From: Streptomyces sclerotialus
GTDB lineage: Bacteria; Actinomycetota; Actinomycetes; Streptomycetales; Streptomycetaceae
Assembly: GCA_000719105.1 (NCBI GenBank)
Contig: JODX01000014.1
Coordinates: 62,001 to 126,000 of the forward strand
Length of the DNA stretch: 64,000 nt
Reading direction: 5' to 3'
Part shown: positions 7,995 to 15,117 of the stretch, piece by piece
Numbering within the stretch: position 1 is the first letter of the stretch
Layout of the letters: each line of letters opens with the position of its first letter
Position numbers and translations under genes: made by a program
The notes under the pieces: model-generated
Told to the model about the DNA's origin: nothing
Seen by the model: only the letters and a program-made list of their open reading frames with translations
Database searches by the model: none

Positions 7995-8852
7995 GTGCCC
8001 GAGCGCAAGAACACGTTTCCGTCCTGGCGGCGCCGCATCGTCCAGCGGGCCGTCCACGCGGGCTGGGCCTGGGTGCAGCGCACGGCCTCCGTCACCGCCG
8101 ACCGGCCCGGCCGGTTCCGTTTCGGCGCGATGGGCACCGGCACCCGGCTGGCCTTCCCGCTCGGCACGGTCTTCGGGGAGCCGTGGATCCACCTCGGCGC
8201 GCACTGCATCATCGGCGAGCAGGTCACGCTGACCGCGGGGCTGATGCCCGACCTCGACCTCGGACCCGAGCCGATCCTGCGCATCGGCGACGGTGTGGTC
8301 CTCGGCCGCGGCAGCCACGTCATCGCCGACACCACGGTCACGATCGGCAGCGACTGCTACTTCGGGCCGTATGTGTACGTGACGTCCACGAACCACTCGT
8401 ACGACGATCCGCACCAGCCCATCGGCAAGCAGTGGCCGCGGATGGAACCGGTGTCGATCGGGCCGGGCTGCTGGATCGGGACGGGAGCCGTGATCCTGCC
8501 GGGGGCGCGGATCGGGCGGAACGTGGTGGTGGCGGCCGGGGCCGTGGTCCGGGGGACCGTACCCGACCACTCGGTGGTGGCCGGGGCACCCGCGCGCGTG
8601 GTGCGCAGCTGGGACCCCGTGGACGGCTGGCAGCCGCCGCTGCGGACGCCCGCGCCGGTGCCGATCCCGGACGGGGTGACGCCCGAGCAGCTCCGGGCGC
8701 TGGCGGAACTGGACGAGGAGAGCGTGAACGGGCTCGCGGCGCTGGATGCCGAGGGGGCGACGGGCACAGCGGAGTCCGGGGGGACCGCAGGGTCCGCGGA
8801 AGCCGTGGAGTCCGTGGGATCCGTGGAGCGGGCCGGCCGGGGCGAGGCGTAG
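7995..8852 (+). CDS. Acyltransferase of the hexapeptide-repeat (LbH) superfamily
   Basis: About 285 residues. A central left-handed beta-helix (about 35-190) carries hexapeptide repeats and the acetyltransferase signature with the TSTNHSYDDPHQPI segment, whose His is typical of maltose/galactoside/NodL-like O-acetyltransferases. The repeats end in GAVVRGTVPDHSVVAGAPARVVR, shown here only as family context. An acidic/Ala-Gly tail of about 80 residues follows, rich in Glu, Gly and Val. Acceptor substrate unknown; sugars, glycopeptides and small metabolites are all possible. I prefer the GTG at 7995 (MPERK...); an in-frame ATG at 7962 is also open. Neither has a strong ribosome site, so a leaderless transcript is possible. 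Divergent from the gamma-CA gene. Confidence 0.85.
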   Translation: MPERKNTFPSWRRRIVQRAVHAGWAWVQRTASVTADRPGRFRFGAMGTGTRLAFPLGTVFGEPWIHLGAHCIIGEQVTLTAGLMPDLDLGPEPILRIGDGVVLGRGSHVIADTTVTIGSDCYFGPYVYVTSTNHSYDDPHQPIGKQWPRMEPVSIGPGCWIGTGAVILPGARIGRNVVVAAGAVVRGTVPDHSVVAGAPARVVRSWDPVDGWQPPLRTPAPVPIPDGVTPEQLRALAELDEESVNGLAALDAEGATGTAESGGTAGSAEAVESVGSVERAGRGEA

Positions 8853-9060
8853 CCGGCGGCGACCGGGGCGTGGGCCACGGTGCGGGCGTCCGCCGGGCCG
8901 GCCGTCCGCCGCCTTGGTGGCCGGCCCCCACAACAGGCTGGTGGCCAGGGCGAACAGCGCTGTCGCCGAGGCCTCTTAGTACAGTGCGGTGAACGAAGGG
9001 TGCACCACCGCAGCCGCAGTTCACTGAACTGGACCCGAACCCTGCCCTCCAGGACGGAAC

Positions 9061-9633
9061 ATGTCGGACCTCGATCTGCTGACCCAGTCCCTGGCGCGGA
9101 ACGTCAGACGCTGGCGCGCCGAGCGGGGCTTCACGCTCGACGCGCTCGCCGCCCGCGCGGGGGTCAGCCGCGGCATGCTCATCCAGATCGAGCAGGCCCG
9201 CACCAACCCCAGCATCGGAACCGTCGTGAAGATCGCCGATGCCCTCGGGGTCAGCATCACCACGCTCCTCGACTACGAGCAGGGCCCCAAGGTCCGCATC
9301 GTCCCCGCCGAGCAGGCCGTCCGCCTCTGGCACACCGACGCGGGCAGCTACAACCGGCTGCTGGCCGGCGCCGAGGCCCCGGGCCCGCTGGAGATGTGGG
9401 ACTGGCGGCTGATGCCGGGCGAGGGCAGTGCCTCCGACCCGCACCCCGCCGGCACCGTGGAGCTCATCCACGTCACCGCGGGCGAACTGACCCTCACCGT
9501 CGACGGCCTGGAGCACCGCGTCCCGGCCGGGGCGAGCGCCTCCTTCGAGGCCAACGTCCCGCACACGTACGGGAACCAGGGCGCCGTGCCCGTCGGCATG
9601 GTCATGGCGGTGTCGGTACCGCCCGTGCGCTGA
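9061..9633 (+). CDS. XRE-family regulator with C-terminal cupin sensor
   Basis: A 190-residue regulator. An N-terminal XRE helix-turn-helix (about 10-65, with LAARAGVSRGMLIQIEQ) is followed by a cupin beta-barrel (about 85-185, with PHPAGTVELIHVTAGEL and FEANVPHTYGN). This two-domain form binds DNA through the HTH and a small ligand or metal in the cupin. The next gene, 44 bp downstream on the same strand, is a YbaK-type aminoacyl-tRNA editing protein, so the pair probably forms an operon and the ligand may relate to amino-acid metabolism (inference). A TACAGT-like -10 element lies near 8980. Such regulators usually control a neighbouring transporter or enzyme; no EamA or LysE-type exporter is adjacent here. 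Confidence 0.87.
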   Translation: MSDLDLLTQSLARNVRRWRAERGFTLDALAARAGVSRGMLIQIEQARTNPSIGTVVKIADALGVSITTLLDYEQGPKVRIVPAEQAVRLWHTDAGSYNRLLAGAEAPGPLEMWDWRLMPGEGSASDPHPAGTVELIHVTAGELTLTVDGLEHRVPAGASASFEANVPHTYGNQGAVPVGMVMAVSVPPVR

Positions 9634-9677
9634 GACACCGGTCCACTGTTCGATACGGGCCTGTTAGCGTGCGGCCC

Positions 9678-10235
9678 ATGCGCGCACCGATCGGACGCTT
9701 CGACCACGCCACGCCCGCCCCCGACTGCCTCGACGAGCTCACCGCACCCGTCGCCGCCGCCGTACGCGACTGGACGGGCAGCGTCCCCGCCGACCAGATC
9801 ATCTACGTGGACACCGACCCCGAGTGGGCCGACACCGCGACCTTCGTGCAGCACTACGGGCAGGAACTGCTCGACGAGTCCGCGAACTGCGTGGTCGTGG
9901 CGGGCAAGCGGGGCGGGGGGACGACGCTGGCCGCGTGTGTCGTCCTGTCCGCCACCCGGGTCGACGTCAACGGTGTGGTCCGGCGCCACCTCGGCGCCCG
10001 CAAGGCCTCGTTCGCCTCGATGGACACGGCGACCGGGGAGACCGGCATGGAGTACGGGGGCATCACCCCGGTCGGGCTGCCGGGCGAGTGGCCCGTGCTG
10101 GTCGACTCGGCGGTGGTCGACCTGCCGTACGTGCTCGTGGGCAGCGGCCGGCGGCGCGGGAAGCTGCTCGTTCCGGGCAAGGCGTTCGCGGAGCTGCCGA
10201 ACGCGGTGGTGCTGGACGGGCTGGGCATCGCCTGA
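9678..10235 (+). CDS. YbaK/ProX-type aminoacyl-tRNA deacylase (ProRS-INS domain)
   Basis: A 185-residue single-domain protein of the YbaK/EbsC/ProRS-INS superfamily, which hydrolyses mischarged aminoacyl-tRNAs in trans, for example Cys- or Ala-tRNAPro. The signature MEYGGITPVGLP, equivalent to the GGISP(I/L)G loop, and the conserved Lys in the preceding helix region (RRHLGARKASFA) are visible. It starts at the ATG 9678, 44 bp after the XRE-cupin gene, likely in one transcript. Cytosolic. Which amino acid it clears cannot be read from sequence. Confidence 0.83.
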   Translation: MRAPIGRFDHATPAPDCLDELTAPVAAAVRDWTGSVPADQIIYVDTDPEWADTATFVQHYGQELLDESANCVVVAGKRGGGTTLAACVVLSATRVDVNGVVRRHLGARKASFASMDTATGETGMEYGGITPVGLPGEWPVLVDSAVVDLPYVLVGSGRRRGKLLVPGKAFAELPNAVVLDGLGIA

Positions 10236-10266
10236 CGGCGGCGGGGCCGGGAGGCGGCCCCGCGGC

Positions 10267-11301
10267 TCAGGCGGCCGTGTGGTGGGCGAGGGGCAGATGC
10301 GGGTCCGCCTCGCCCGGTGCCGGCGCCGGGTCCGCGTGCACCAGGGCCGCGGTGAGTCCGGGGACGGCGTGCAGCAGGGCGTGCTCGGCCGCCACCGCGA
10401 TGCCGTGCGCCTGACGTACGCTCGCCTCCCCGTCCACCACGACGGCCACCTCGGCCCGCAGCCGGTGCCCGATCCAGCGCAGCCGCAGTTCGCCGACCTC
10501 GCGCACCCCCGGCACCTCGCGCAGCGCCCGCTCGGCGCGGTCCACCAGCGCCGGATCGACGGCGTCCAGCACGCGCCCGAACACCTCGCGCGCGGCGTCG
10601 CGCAGCACCAGCACGATGGCGGCCGTGATCACCAGCCCGACCAGCGGGTCGGCGAGCCGCCAGCCGAGGGCGGCACCGCCCGCGCCCGCCAGGACCGCGA
10701 GCGACGTACAGGCGTCCGTCCGCGCGTGGAGGCCATCGGCGACGAGCGCGGCGGACCCGATCGCCCGGCCGACGCGGATGCGGTAACGGGCCACCCACTC
10801 GTTGCCGAGAAAGCCGACGACCGCCGCCACGGCGACGACGGGGACGTGCTCCACCGGACGCGGGTCGAGCAGCCGGGTGACCGCGGTCCAGCCCGCGAAG
10901 GCCGCGGACGCGGCGATGGTCAGCACGATGACCAGGCCGGCCAGGTCCTCGGCCCGGCCGTAGCCGTACGTGAACCGGCGGGTCGCCGCGCGGCGGCCCA
11001 GGACGAAGGCGATGCCCAGGGGGACGGCGGTGAGCGCGTCGGCCGCGTTGTGCACTGTGTCGCCCAGCAGCGCCACCGACCCGGAGAGGACGACCACGAC
11101 CGCCTGTGCCGCGGCCGTCGCGCCGAGCACGGTCAGCGAGACCCACAGCGCTCGCATGCCGCGCGCGGAGGACTCCAGGGCGGGGTCGGTCCTGTCGGCC
11201 GTCCGGTGGGAGTGAAGACCGAACGGCCCGTGACGGTGCGGGTGCGGGTGCTTGTGGTCGTGCTTGTGGTCGTGCTCGTGCTCGTGGTGCCGGTCGCTCA
11301 C
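10267..11301 (-). CDS. Cation diffusion facilitator (CDF) metal exporter
   Basis: A 344-residue cation diffusion facilitator with six predicted membrane helices. The N-terminus is a His-rich tail (HHEHEHDHKHDHKH pattern), the transmembrane metal site shows the HNAAD motif (GDTVHNAADAL) and the paired DGLHARTD motif in helix 5, and the C-terminal cytosolic ferredoxin-like domain follows. HxxxD pairs of this kind indicate Zn(II), with possible Co/Cd. Start: GTG at 11301 with GGAAGGGG 6 nt upstream; an in-frame ATG lies further upstream at 11394 but would overlap the divergent regulator. It is divergent from an ArsR-family repressor, 75 bp away, which very likely controls it by metal sensing. 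Confidence 0.92.
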   Translation of the reverse strand: MSDRHHEHEHDHKHDHKHPHPHRHGPFGLHSHRTADRTDPALESSARGMRALWVSLTVLGATAAAQAVVVVLSGSVALLGDTVHNAADALTAVPLGIAFVLGRRAATRRFTYGYGRAEDLAGLVIVLTIAASAAFAGWTAVTRLLDPRPVEHVPVVAVAAVVGFLGNEWVARYRIRVGRAIGSAALVADGLHARTDACTSLAVLAGAGGAALGWRLADPLVGLVITAAIVLVLRDAAREVFGRVLDAVDPALVDRAERALREVPGVREVGELRLRWIGHRLRAEVAVVVDGEASVRQAHGIAVAAEHALLHAVPGLTAALVHADPAPAPGEADPHLPLAHHTAA

Positions 11302-11370
11302 GTCGTTCCCCTTCCGGTGGGCGGGAGTGGGGGCGAGCTCTGGACACGCTCGTGCCCACGGAGCCATTAT

Positions 11371-11386
11371 GTGCGTATGAGCGCAC
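11371..11386. promoter_or_regulatory. Candidate ArsR/SmtB operator
   Basis: An inverted repeat GTGCG-N6-CGCAC overlaps the start codon of the ArsR gene and lies about 70 bp from the divergent CDF start. The position suits autoregulation plus control of the exporter. Arms are only 5 bp, so support is moderate. Confidence 0.4.
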
Positions 11387-11766
11387 GCATGCACCTCTCA
11401 TCTGCGCACGTCGCGCAACCGCACACCGCGGGCGGGCCCGGCGGGCATCCGGCCGCGCCGGGGGAGGAGCAGCTGGCGCTGGCCGCCGAGCTCCTCGCGC
11501 TGCTCGGCGACCGCACCCGGCTGGCCCTGCTGCACGCACTGGCCGGGGGCGAGGCCGATGTCACCACGCTCACGGAGTCCTGTGGCGCGGCCCGGCCCGC
11601 GGTGAGCCAGCACCTCGCCCGGCTGCGTCTCGCCGGCCTGGTCAACACGCGGAAGGAGGGCCGCCGGGTGATCTACTCCCTGCGCGACGGCCACCTGCGG
11701 CGCGTGGTGGACGAGGCGCTCAGCCTCGCGGACCATCGGCTGACGGACCGGCCCGCGCACGACTGA
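11377..11766 (+). CDS. ArsR/SmtB-family metal-responsive repressor
   Basis: A 129-residue winged-helix regulator: ALAAELLALLGDRTRLALL (N-terminal helices), recognition helix in ARPAVSQHLARLRLAGLV, and wing in TRKEGRRVIYSL. The C-terminal helix has His/Asp residues (VVDEALSLADHRL), as in the alpha5 zinc site of SmtB/CzrA proteins. Metal-free protein would repress its own gene and the divergent CDF exporter; zinc binding would relieve this. I chose the ATG at 11377; an ATG four codons later is an alternative. A strong hairpin lies just after the stop. Confidence 0.9.
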   Translation: MSARMHLSSAHVAQPHTAGGPGGHPAAPGEEQLALAAELLALLGDRTRLALLHALAGGEADVTTLTESCGAARPAVSQHLARLRLAGLVNTRKEGRRVIYSLRDGHLRRVVDEALSLADHRLTDRPAHD

Positions 11767-11805
11767 GCGGCCGGGACGGGGCCGGTCCTCCGGGGCCGAC
11801 GGCAC

Positions 11806-11852
11806 GAAAAAAACGGTGCCGGGCGGAGGCGTACTGCCCCGCCCGGCACCGT
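11806..11852 (-). terminator. Rho-independent terminator for the FMN reductase gene (probably bidirectional)
   Basis: A perfect 14-bp stem (11813-11826 with 11839-11852) separates the convergent arsR and FMN reductase genes. Read on the minus strand, the hairpin is followed by seven consecutive T (11812-11806), a textbook intrinsic terminator, which is rare in Streptomyces. On the plus strand the hairpin lacks a T-run but may still stop arsR transcripts. Confidence 0.88.
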
Positions 11853-11877
11853 TCGTGCGTTACCGGGAGCCGGTCGA

Positions 11878-12435
11878 TCAGGCGGCCGTGGTGCTCGCGG
11901 ACCCGAACTGCTCGAGCACCTTGAGCAGGTCGGCGACGACCTCGGCGTCGTCGGCCGGGTGGGTCTCCGCGAAGCGGACCACGGAGCTGGCGACGGCGAG
12001 CTTGGCCTCGTCCAGGACGGTGGCGCCGGCGATACCCACGGCCTTGCGGGTCTCGTCCTGCGCCCACACGCCGCCGTACTGGCCGAAGGCGGTGCCGACG
12101 ACGGCGACCGGCTTGCCGGACAGCGCGCCGGCGCCGTACGGGCGGGACAGCCAGTCGATGGCGTTCTTCAGGACGGCCGGGATGGTGCCGTTGTACTCGG
12201 GAGTGAAGAGCAGGAAGCCGTCGGCCTGTCCGGCGGCCTCGCGCAGGCGGGCGGCCTCGGCGGGGACGCTGCCCTCGACGTCGACGTCCTCGTTGTAGAA
12301 CGGGATGTCGGCCAGGCCCTCGAACAGCTCGATCGCGACGCCCTCGGGGGCGTGCTTGACGGCGGCCTCGGCGAGCTGGCGGTTGTGCGAACCGGCGCGC
12401 AGGCTACCGACGAGCGCGAGAATGCGTACGGACAT
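11878..12435 (-). CDS. NADPH-dependent FMN reductase family protein
   Basis: A 185-residue flavodoxin-like protein of the ChrR/SsuE/azoreductase family. Visible marks are the phosphate-binding loop GSLRAGSHNRQL (about 10-21), TPEYNGTIP (about 78-86, the FMN contact loop), and LKNAIDWLSRP. Likely a soluble flavoenzyme reducing FMN, quinones or azo compounds with NAD(P)H. Start ATG at 12435 with GGAG 7 nt upstream. It is divergent from a TetR-family regulator; three near-identical palindromes fill the intergenic space, so expression is probably released when TetR binds a ligand such as a quinone (inference). Ends in a strong T-tailed terminator. Confidence 0.9.
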   Translation of the reverse strand: MSVRILALVGSLRAGSHNRQLAEAAVKHAPEGVAIELFEGLADIPFYNEDVDVEGSVPAEAARLREAAGQADGFLLFTPEYNGTIPAVLKNAIDWLSRPYGAGALSGKPVAVVGTAFGQYGGVWAQDETRKAVGIAGATVLDEAKLAVASSVVRFAETHPADDAEVVADLLKVLEQFGSASTTAA

Positions 12436-12479
12436 GAGCTGACTCCTAGCAAGCTAAGCAAGAACGGTGGAAAGCCAAG

Positions 12480-12585
12480 CGGACCGAGGTCCGTTGAAAG
12501 TTGTACCACTTTCTCGGGTGATGGGTCCACCGGCCAACCGGACCGGGGTCCGTTTCCCTGGGAAGCGTAACCGGACCGCGGTCCC
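12480..12585. promoter_or_regulatory. Three TetR operator-like palindromes
   Basis: Three copies of the 14-bp palindrome CGGACC-GN-GGTCCG occur at 12480-12493, 12539-12552 and 12572-12585; the third has one mismatch at its last base. Copies one and two are perfect palindromes. They fill the 180 bp between the divergent FMN reductase and TetR genes, centres 59 and 33 bp apart. The length and symmetry suit TetR-family dimers. Confidence 0.8.
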
Positions 12586-12615
12586 TTTGTCTGTGACGAG
12601 CGCTACCCTCGTTCC

Positions 12616-13335
12616 ATGACCGAGCCGCTCCCGCCTTTCCCCGTGCCCGGGGAACACGACCCGTCGCAGGACCCGGACGGGCTGCTGGACCTCTTTCCGG
12701 CCTCCGGCGTCACCGGGATCACCGGGATCACCGGGATCACCGGCGAACAGCCCCGGCTGCGCGCCGACGCGGCACGCAACCGCACACGACTGCTGGAGGT
12801 GGCCGCCCGGCTGGCGGAGGAGTGCGGAGCGGCCAAGCTGACCATGGAGGGGGTGGCGAGCGCCGCCCAGGTCGGCAAGGGCACCGTGTTCCGGCGGTTC
12901 GGCGACCGCACCGGGCTGCTATTGGCCCTGCTCGACCACCACGAGCGGGAGCTCCAGGCGGCCTTTCTGTCCGGCCCGCCGCCGCTCGGCCCGGACGCCC
13001 CGCCGGCCGACCGGCTGAGAGCCTTCGGCACGGCCGTCCTCCGGCACGAGCACGCCCACCGCGACCTCTACCTGGCGGCCGCCCGGGCGGCCGCGCGCGC
13101 GGACGCCGTCCGCCGGCACGCCAGCCCGCCGACGCTCCTGCGGCTGAGCCACCTCGGCATGCTGCTGCGCCGGGCCGGGGTCCGCGGCGACGTCGAACTC
13201 CTCGCCCAGACCCTGCTGGGCTCCCTGGACATCACCCTCGTCGACCATCTGGTCACCCGGCGCGGCATGACGCTGGAGCGCCTCGAGGCGGGCTGGAACG
13301 ACCTGGTCGGGCGGGTGGCGGGCCCGCAGGGCTGA
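12616..13335 (+). CDS. TetR-family transcriptional repressor
   Basis: A 239-residue TetR protein. An unusual N-terminal extension of about 50 residues is acidic and Pro-rich and contains GITGITGITG, encoded by three 9-bp tandem repeats (12712-12738). The HTH follows (about 55-100: LLEVAARLAEECGAAKLTMEGVA, with recognition helix GKGTVFRRFGDR), then a ligand-binding helical domain resembling the SbtR/ YxaF-type C-terminal domain. ATG at 12616. It should bind the three upstream palindromes, repressing itself and the divergent FMN reductase. The inducer is unknown. Confidence 0.9.
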   Translation: MTEPLPPFPVPGEHDPSQDPDGLLDLFPASGVTGITGITGITGEQPRLRADAARNRTRLLEVAARLAEECGAAKLTMEGVASAAQVGKGTVFRRFGDRTGLLLALLDHHERELQAAFLSGPPPLGPDAPPADRLRAFGTAVLRHEHAHRDLYLAAARAAARADAVRRHASPPTLLRLSHLGMLLRRAGVRGDVELLAQTLLGSLDITLVDHLVTRRGMTLERLEAGWNDLVGRVAGPQG

Positions 13336-13346
13336 GGCGGTCGGCG

Positions 13347-13811
13347 TCAGCGGAAACCGACGCCGCTGTGCGGGGCGTACAGGTCGAGCAGCCGGGACCG
13401 TGCCGACCGCAGCCGGTGGGCGAGGATGCCGCCGATCCACTCGGAGATCGCCAGACCGAACGCGGGATCCGCCCGGCACATCTCCCGCACCGTCACGGCG
13501 TCGAACTCGTACGCCCGGACGGGGCTCGTCGCCTCGGCGCCCAGGTGCCAGGTGTGGGGCGCGAACAGCCACGACCAGCCGACGAGTTCATTCAGCCCCA
13601 GAGTCTCGAGCACGGCCGTGCGCCGCCCCGGCACCCGGATGTCCAGATCGACGGTCCCGGTGCGGATCACCCAGAACCGGTCCGCCCGGCCGTCCTCCTC
13701 GAAGAGCCGGGCGCCCTGCGGGAACGACACCTCGCGGGCGATACACATCAGCCGCTGCCGGTGCTCGGCGGGAAGTGAACGGAGCATCGGGCCGGCGGAC
13801 GGAGCGTTCAT
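13347..13811 (-). CDS. Stand-alone cyclic nucleotide-binding domain protein
   Basis: A 154-residue protein with only a CRP/FNR-type cyclic-nucleotide-binding beta-roll (about 15-115: FPQGARLFEEDGRADRFWVI, GLNELVGWSWLF) and a C-terminal helix; there is no HTH. The phosphate-binding cassette is degenerate (no clear RAA motif), so ligand binding is uncertain. Start ATG at 13811 with GGGAGG 7 nt upstream. It is divergent from a universal stress protein gene and lies near a phosphoketolase; such clusters in Streptomyces resemble hypoxia/dormancy loci. The role as a small signal sensor or protein partner is an inference. Confidence 0.85.
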   Translation of the reverse strand: MNAPSAGPMLRSLPAEHRQRLMCIAREVSFPQGARLFEEDGRADRFWVIRTGTVDLDIRVPGRRTAVLETLGLNELVGWSWLFAPHTWHLGAEATSPVRAYEFDAVTVREMCRADPAFGLAISEWIGGILAHRLRSARSRLLDLYAPHSGVGFR

Positions 13812-14057
13812 GGCGGTGCCTCCCAGGGGGCGTACGAAGCTGCCACCTCCAGCGTCGCTCTTTCGGCACCGTCCCCGCCACGCTCCGGCAGGACGGAGTC
13901 GGCAGGGGCGGGAGGGCGGGGTGTTGCCGCCCGTGCGGGCGAGGCCGGAAAGCTCCGGACGGCCCCCTGCGCACTTGCCCGGAACGCGGACCCGCATGAG
14001 GCTCGGACCAGGCGTTCGAGGACCGGACCGCGCAGACGGCCGCAGGAGGTGCGGATC

Positions 14058-15020
14058 ATGGGGCGACATGTCGCCGCGGGGATCGACGGATCCCCCGAGA
14101 GTCTGGCGGCCGCGCACTGGGCGGCCCGCGAGGCCGCCCGCCGCGGCAGCGCACTGCACCTCGTGCACGCCTGGGAGCGGGGTCCGCATCCCTCGGCGCC
14201 CGGGCCCGCGGACGTGTCGCGGCAGGACCGGGCCGAGCGGGTCCTCGCCGGGGTGGCCTCCGGGGTGCGCGCCGCCCACCCGGGACTCGCCGTGACGGAA
14301 CGGCCGGTCCGCGACGACCCGGTCACCGCCCTCCTGGCGGCGGCCGACGAGGCCGAGCTGCTGGCGCTGGGCTCCCGGAAGCTCAGTGGCCGCGCCGGGT
14401 TCGTCGTCGGCTCGGTCTCCCAGCGGGTCGTCTCCCGGTCGGGGTGCCCCGTGGTGCTCGTCCGCGCGGGTGTCGGCGCGGCGGCCGAGCACCTGCCGGT
14501 CATCGACGGGGTCTCACCGGAGGAGATCCCCGAGGTGCCGTACCGCGACGTGGTCCTCGGCCTGGACGTCTCCCCGGTGCAGCCGGCTCCCGGGCAGCCG
14601 GCTCCCGGACGGCCGGTCTCCGGGCAGCCCGCCGTCTGCGACGAGCTCGTCGGGTTCGCCTTCGAGGCCGCCCACCGCCGTGGCGCCCCGCTGCGCGTGG
14701 TGCACGCCTTCGGCGGTGCGGCGGACGGGCCGGCGCCGCCGCCCGGCACGGAGCTCCTCGCGGACCACGCGCGCGCGGTGGCCGAGGCGCTGCGCCCGTG
14801 GCGGGAGAGATGGCCGGAGACCACCGTCGTCGAGACCGTGACCGAGGGCCGGGCCGCCGAGGAACTGGTGCGCGCCGCGGCCGGAGCGGGTCTCGTCGTC
14901 GTGGGCCGCCACGGACACGGCGGCCGCCCCGGGCCCCACATCGGCCCGGTCGCGCACGCGGTGCTGCACCACGTCGGCTGCCCGGTCGCCGTCGTACCCG
15001 CCGTCGTACCGCACGGATGA
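14058..15020 (+). CDS. Tandem-domain universal stress protein (UspA family)
   Basis: A 320-residue protein with two Usp domains. The first (about 5-145) has a nucleotide-binding tail loop region LGSRKLSGRAGFVVGSVSQ, near the G-2x-G-9x-G-S/T consensus; the second (about 165-315) has VVVGRHGHGGRPGPHIGPVA, which is altered, so ATP binding is more likely in the first. The domain linker is a Pro/Gly-rich repeat (QPAPGQPAPGRPVSG). Cytosolic stress protein, often linked to hypoxia and stationary phase. Start ATG at 14058 follows GGAGG by 8 nt. The next gene, about 100 bp on, is a broken phosphoketolase. Confidence 0.9.
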   Translation: MGRHVAAGIDGSPESLAAAHWAAREAARRGSALHLVHAWERGPHPSAPGPADVSRQDRAERVLAGVASGVRAAHPGLAVTERPVRDDPVTALLAAADEAELLALGSRKLSGRAGFVVGSVSQRVVSRSGCPVVLVRAGVGAAAEHLPVIDGVSPEEIPEVPYRDVVLGLDVSPVQPAPGQPAPGRPVSGQPAVCDELVGFAFEAAHRRGAPLRVVHAFGGAADGPAPPPGTELLADHARAVAEALRPWRERWPETTVVETVTEGRAAEELVRAAAGAGLVVVGRHGHGGRPGPHIGPVAHAVLHHVGCPVAVVPAVVPHG

Positions 15021-15117
15021 GGGCATCGGAGCGGCGAACGCTGGTACTCCTCCCTGATGCGGTAGCCCGACCACGAGCCACGACGACCTATGTCCCCGAC
15101 CATCACGGGAGTCACCC

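Noticed and set aside
11371..11400. A longer 12-2-12 SmtB-type palindrome at the arsR start
   Set aside because: Beyond the 5-bp arms symmetry breaks down, so only the short inverted repeat is reported.
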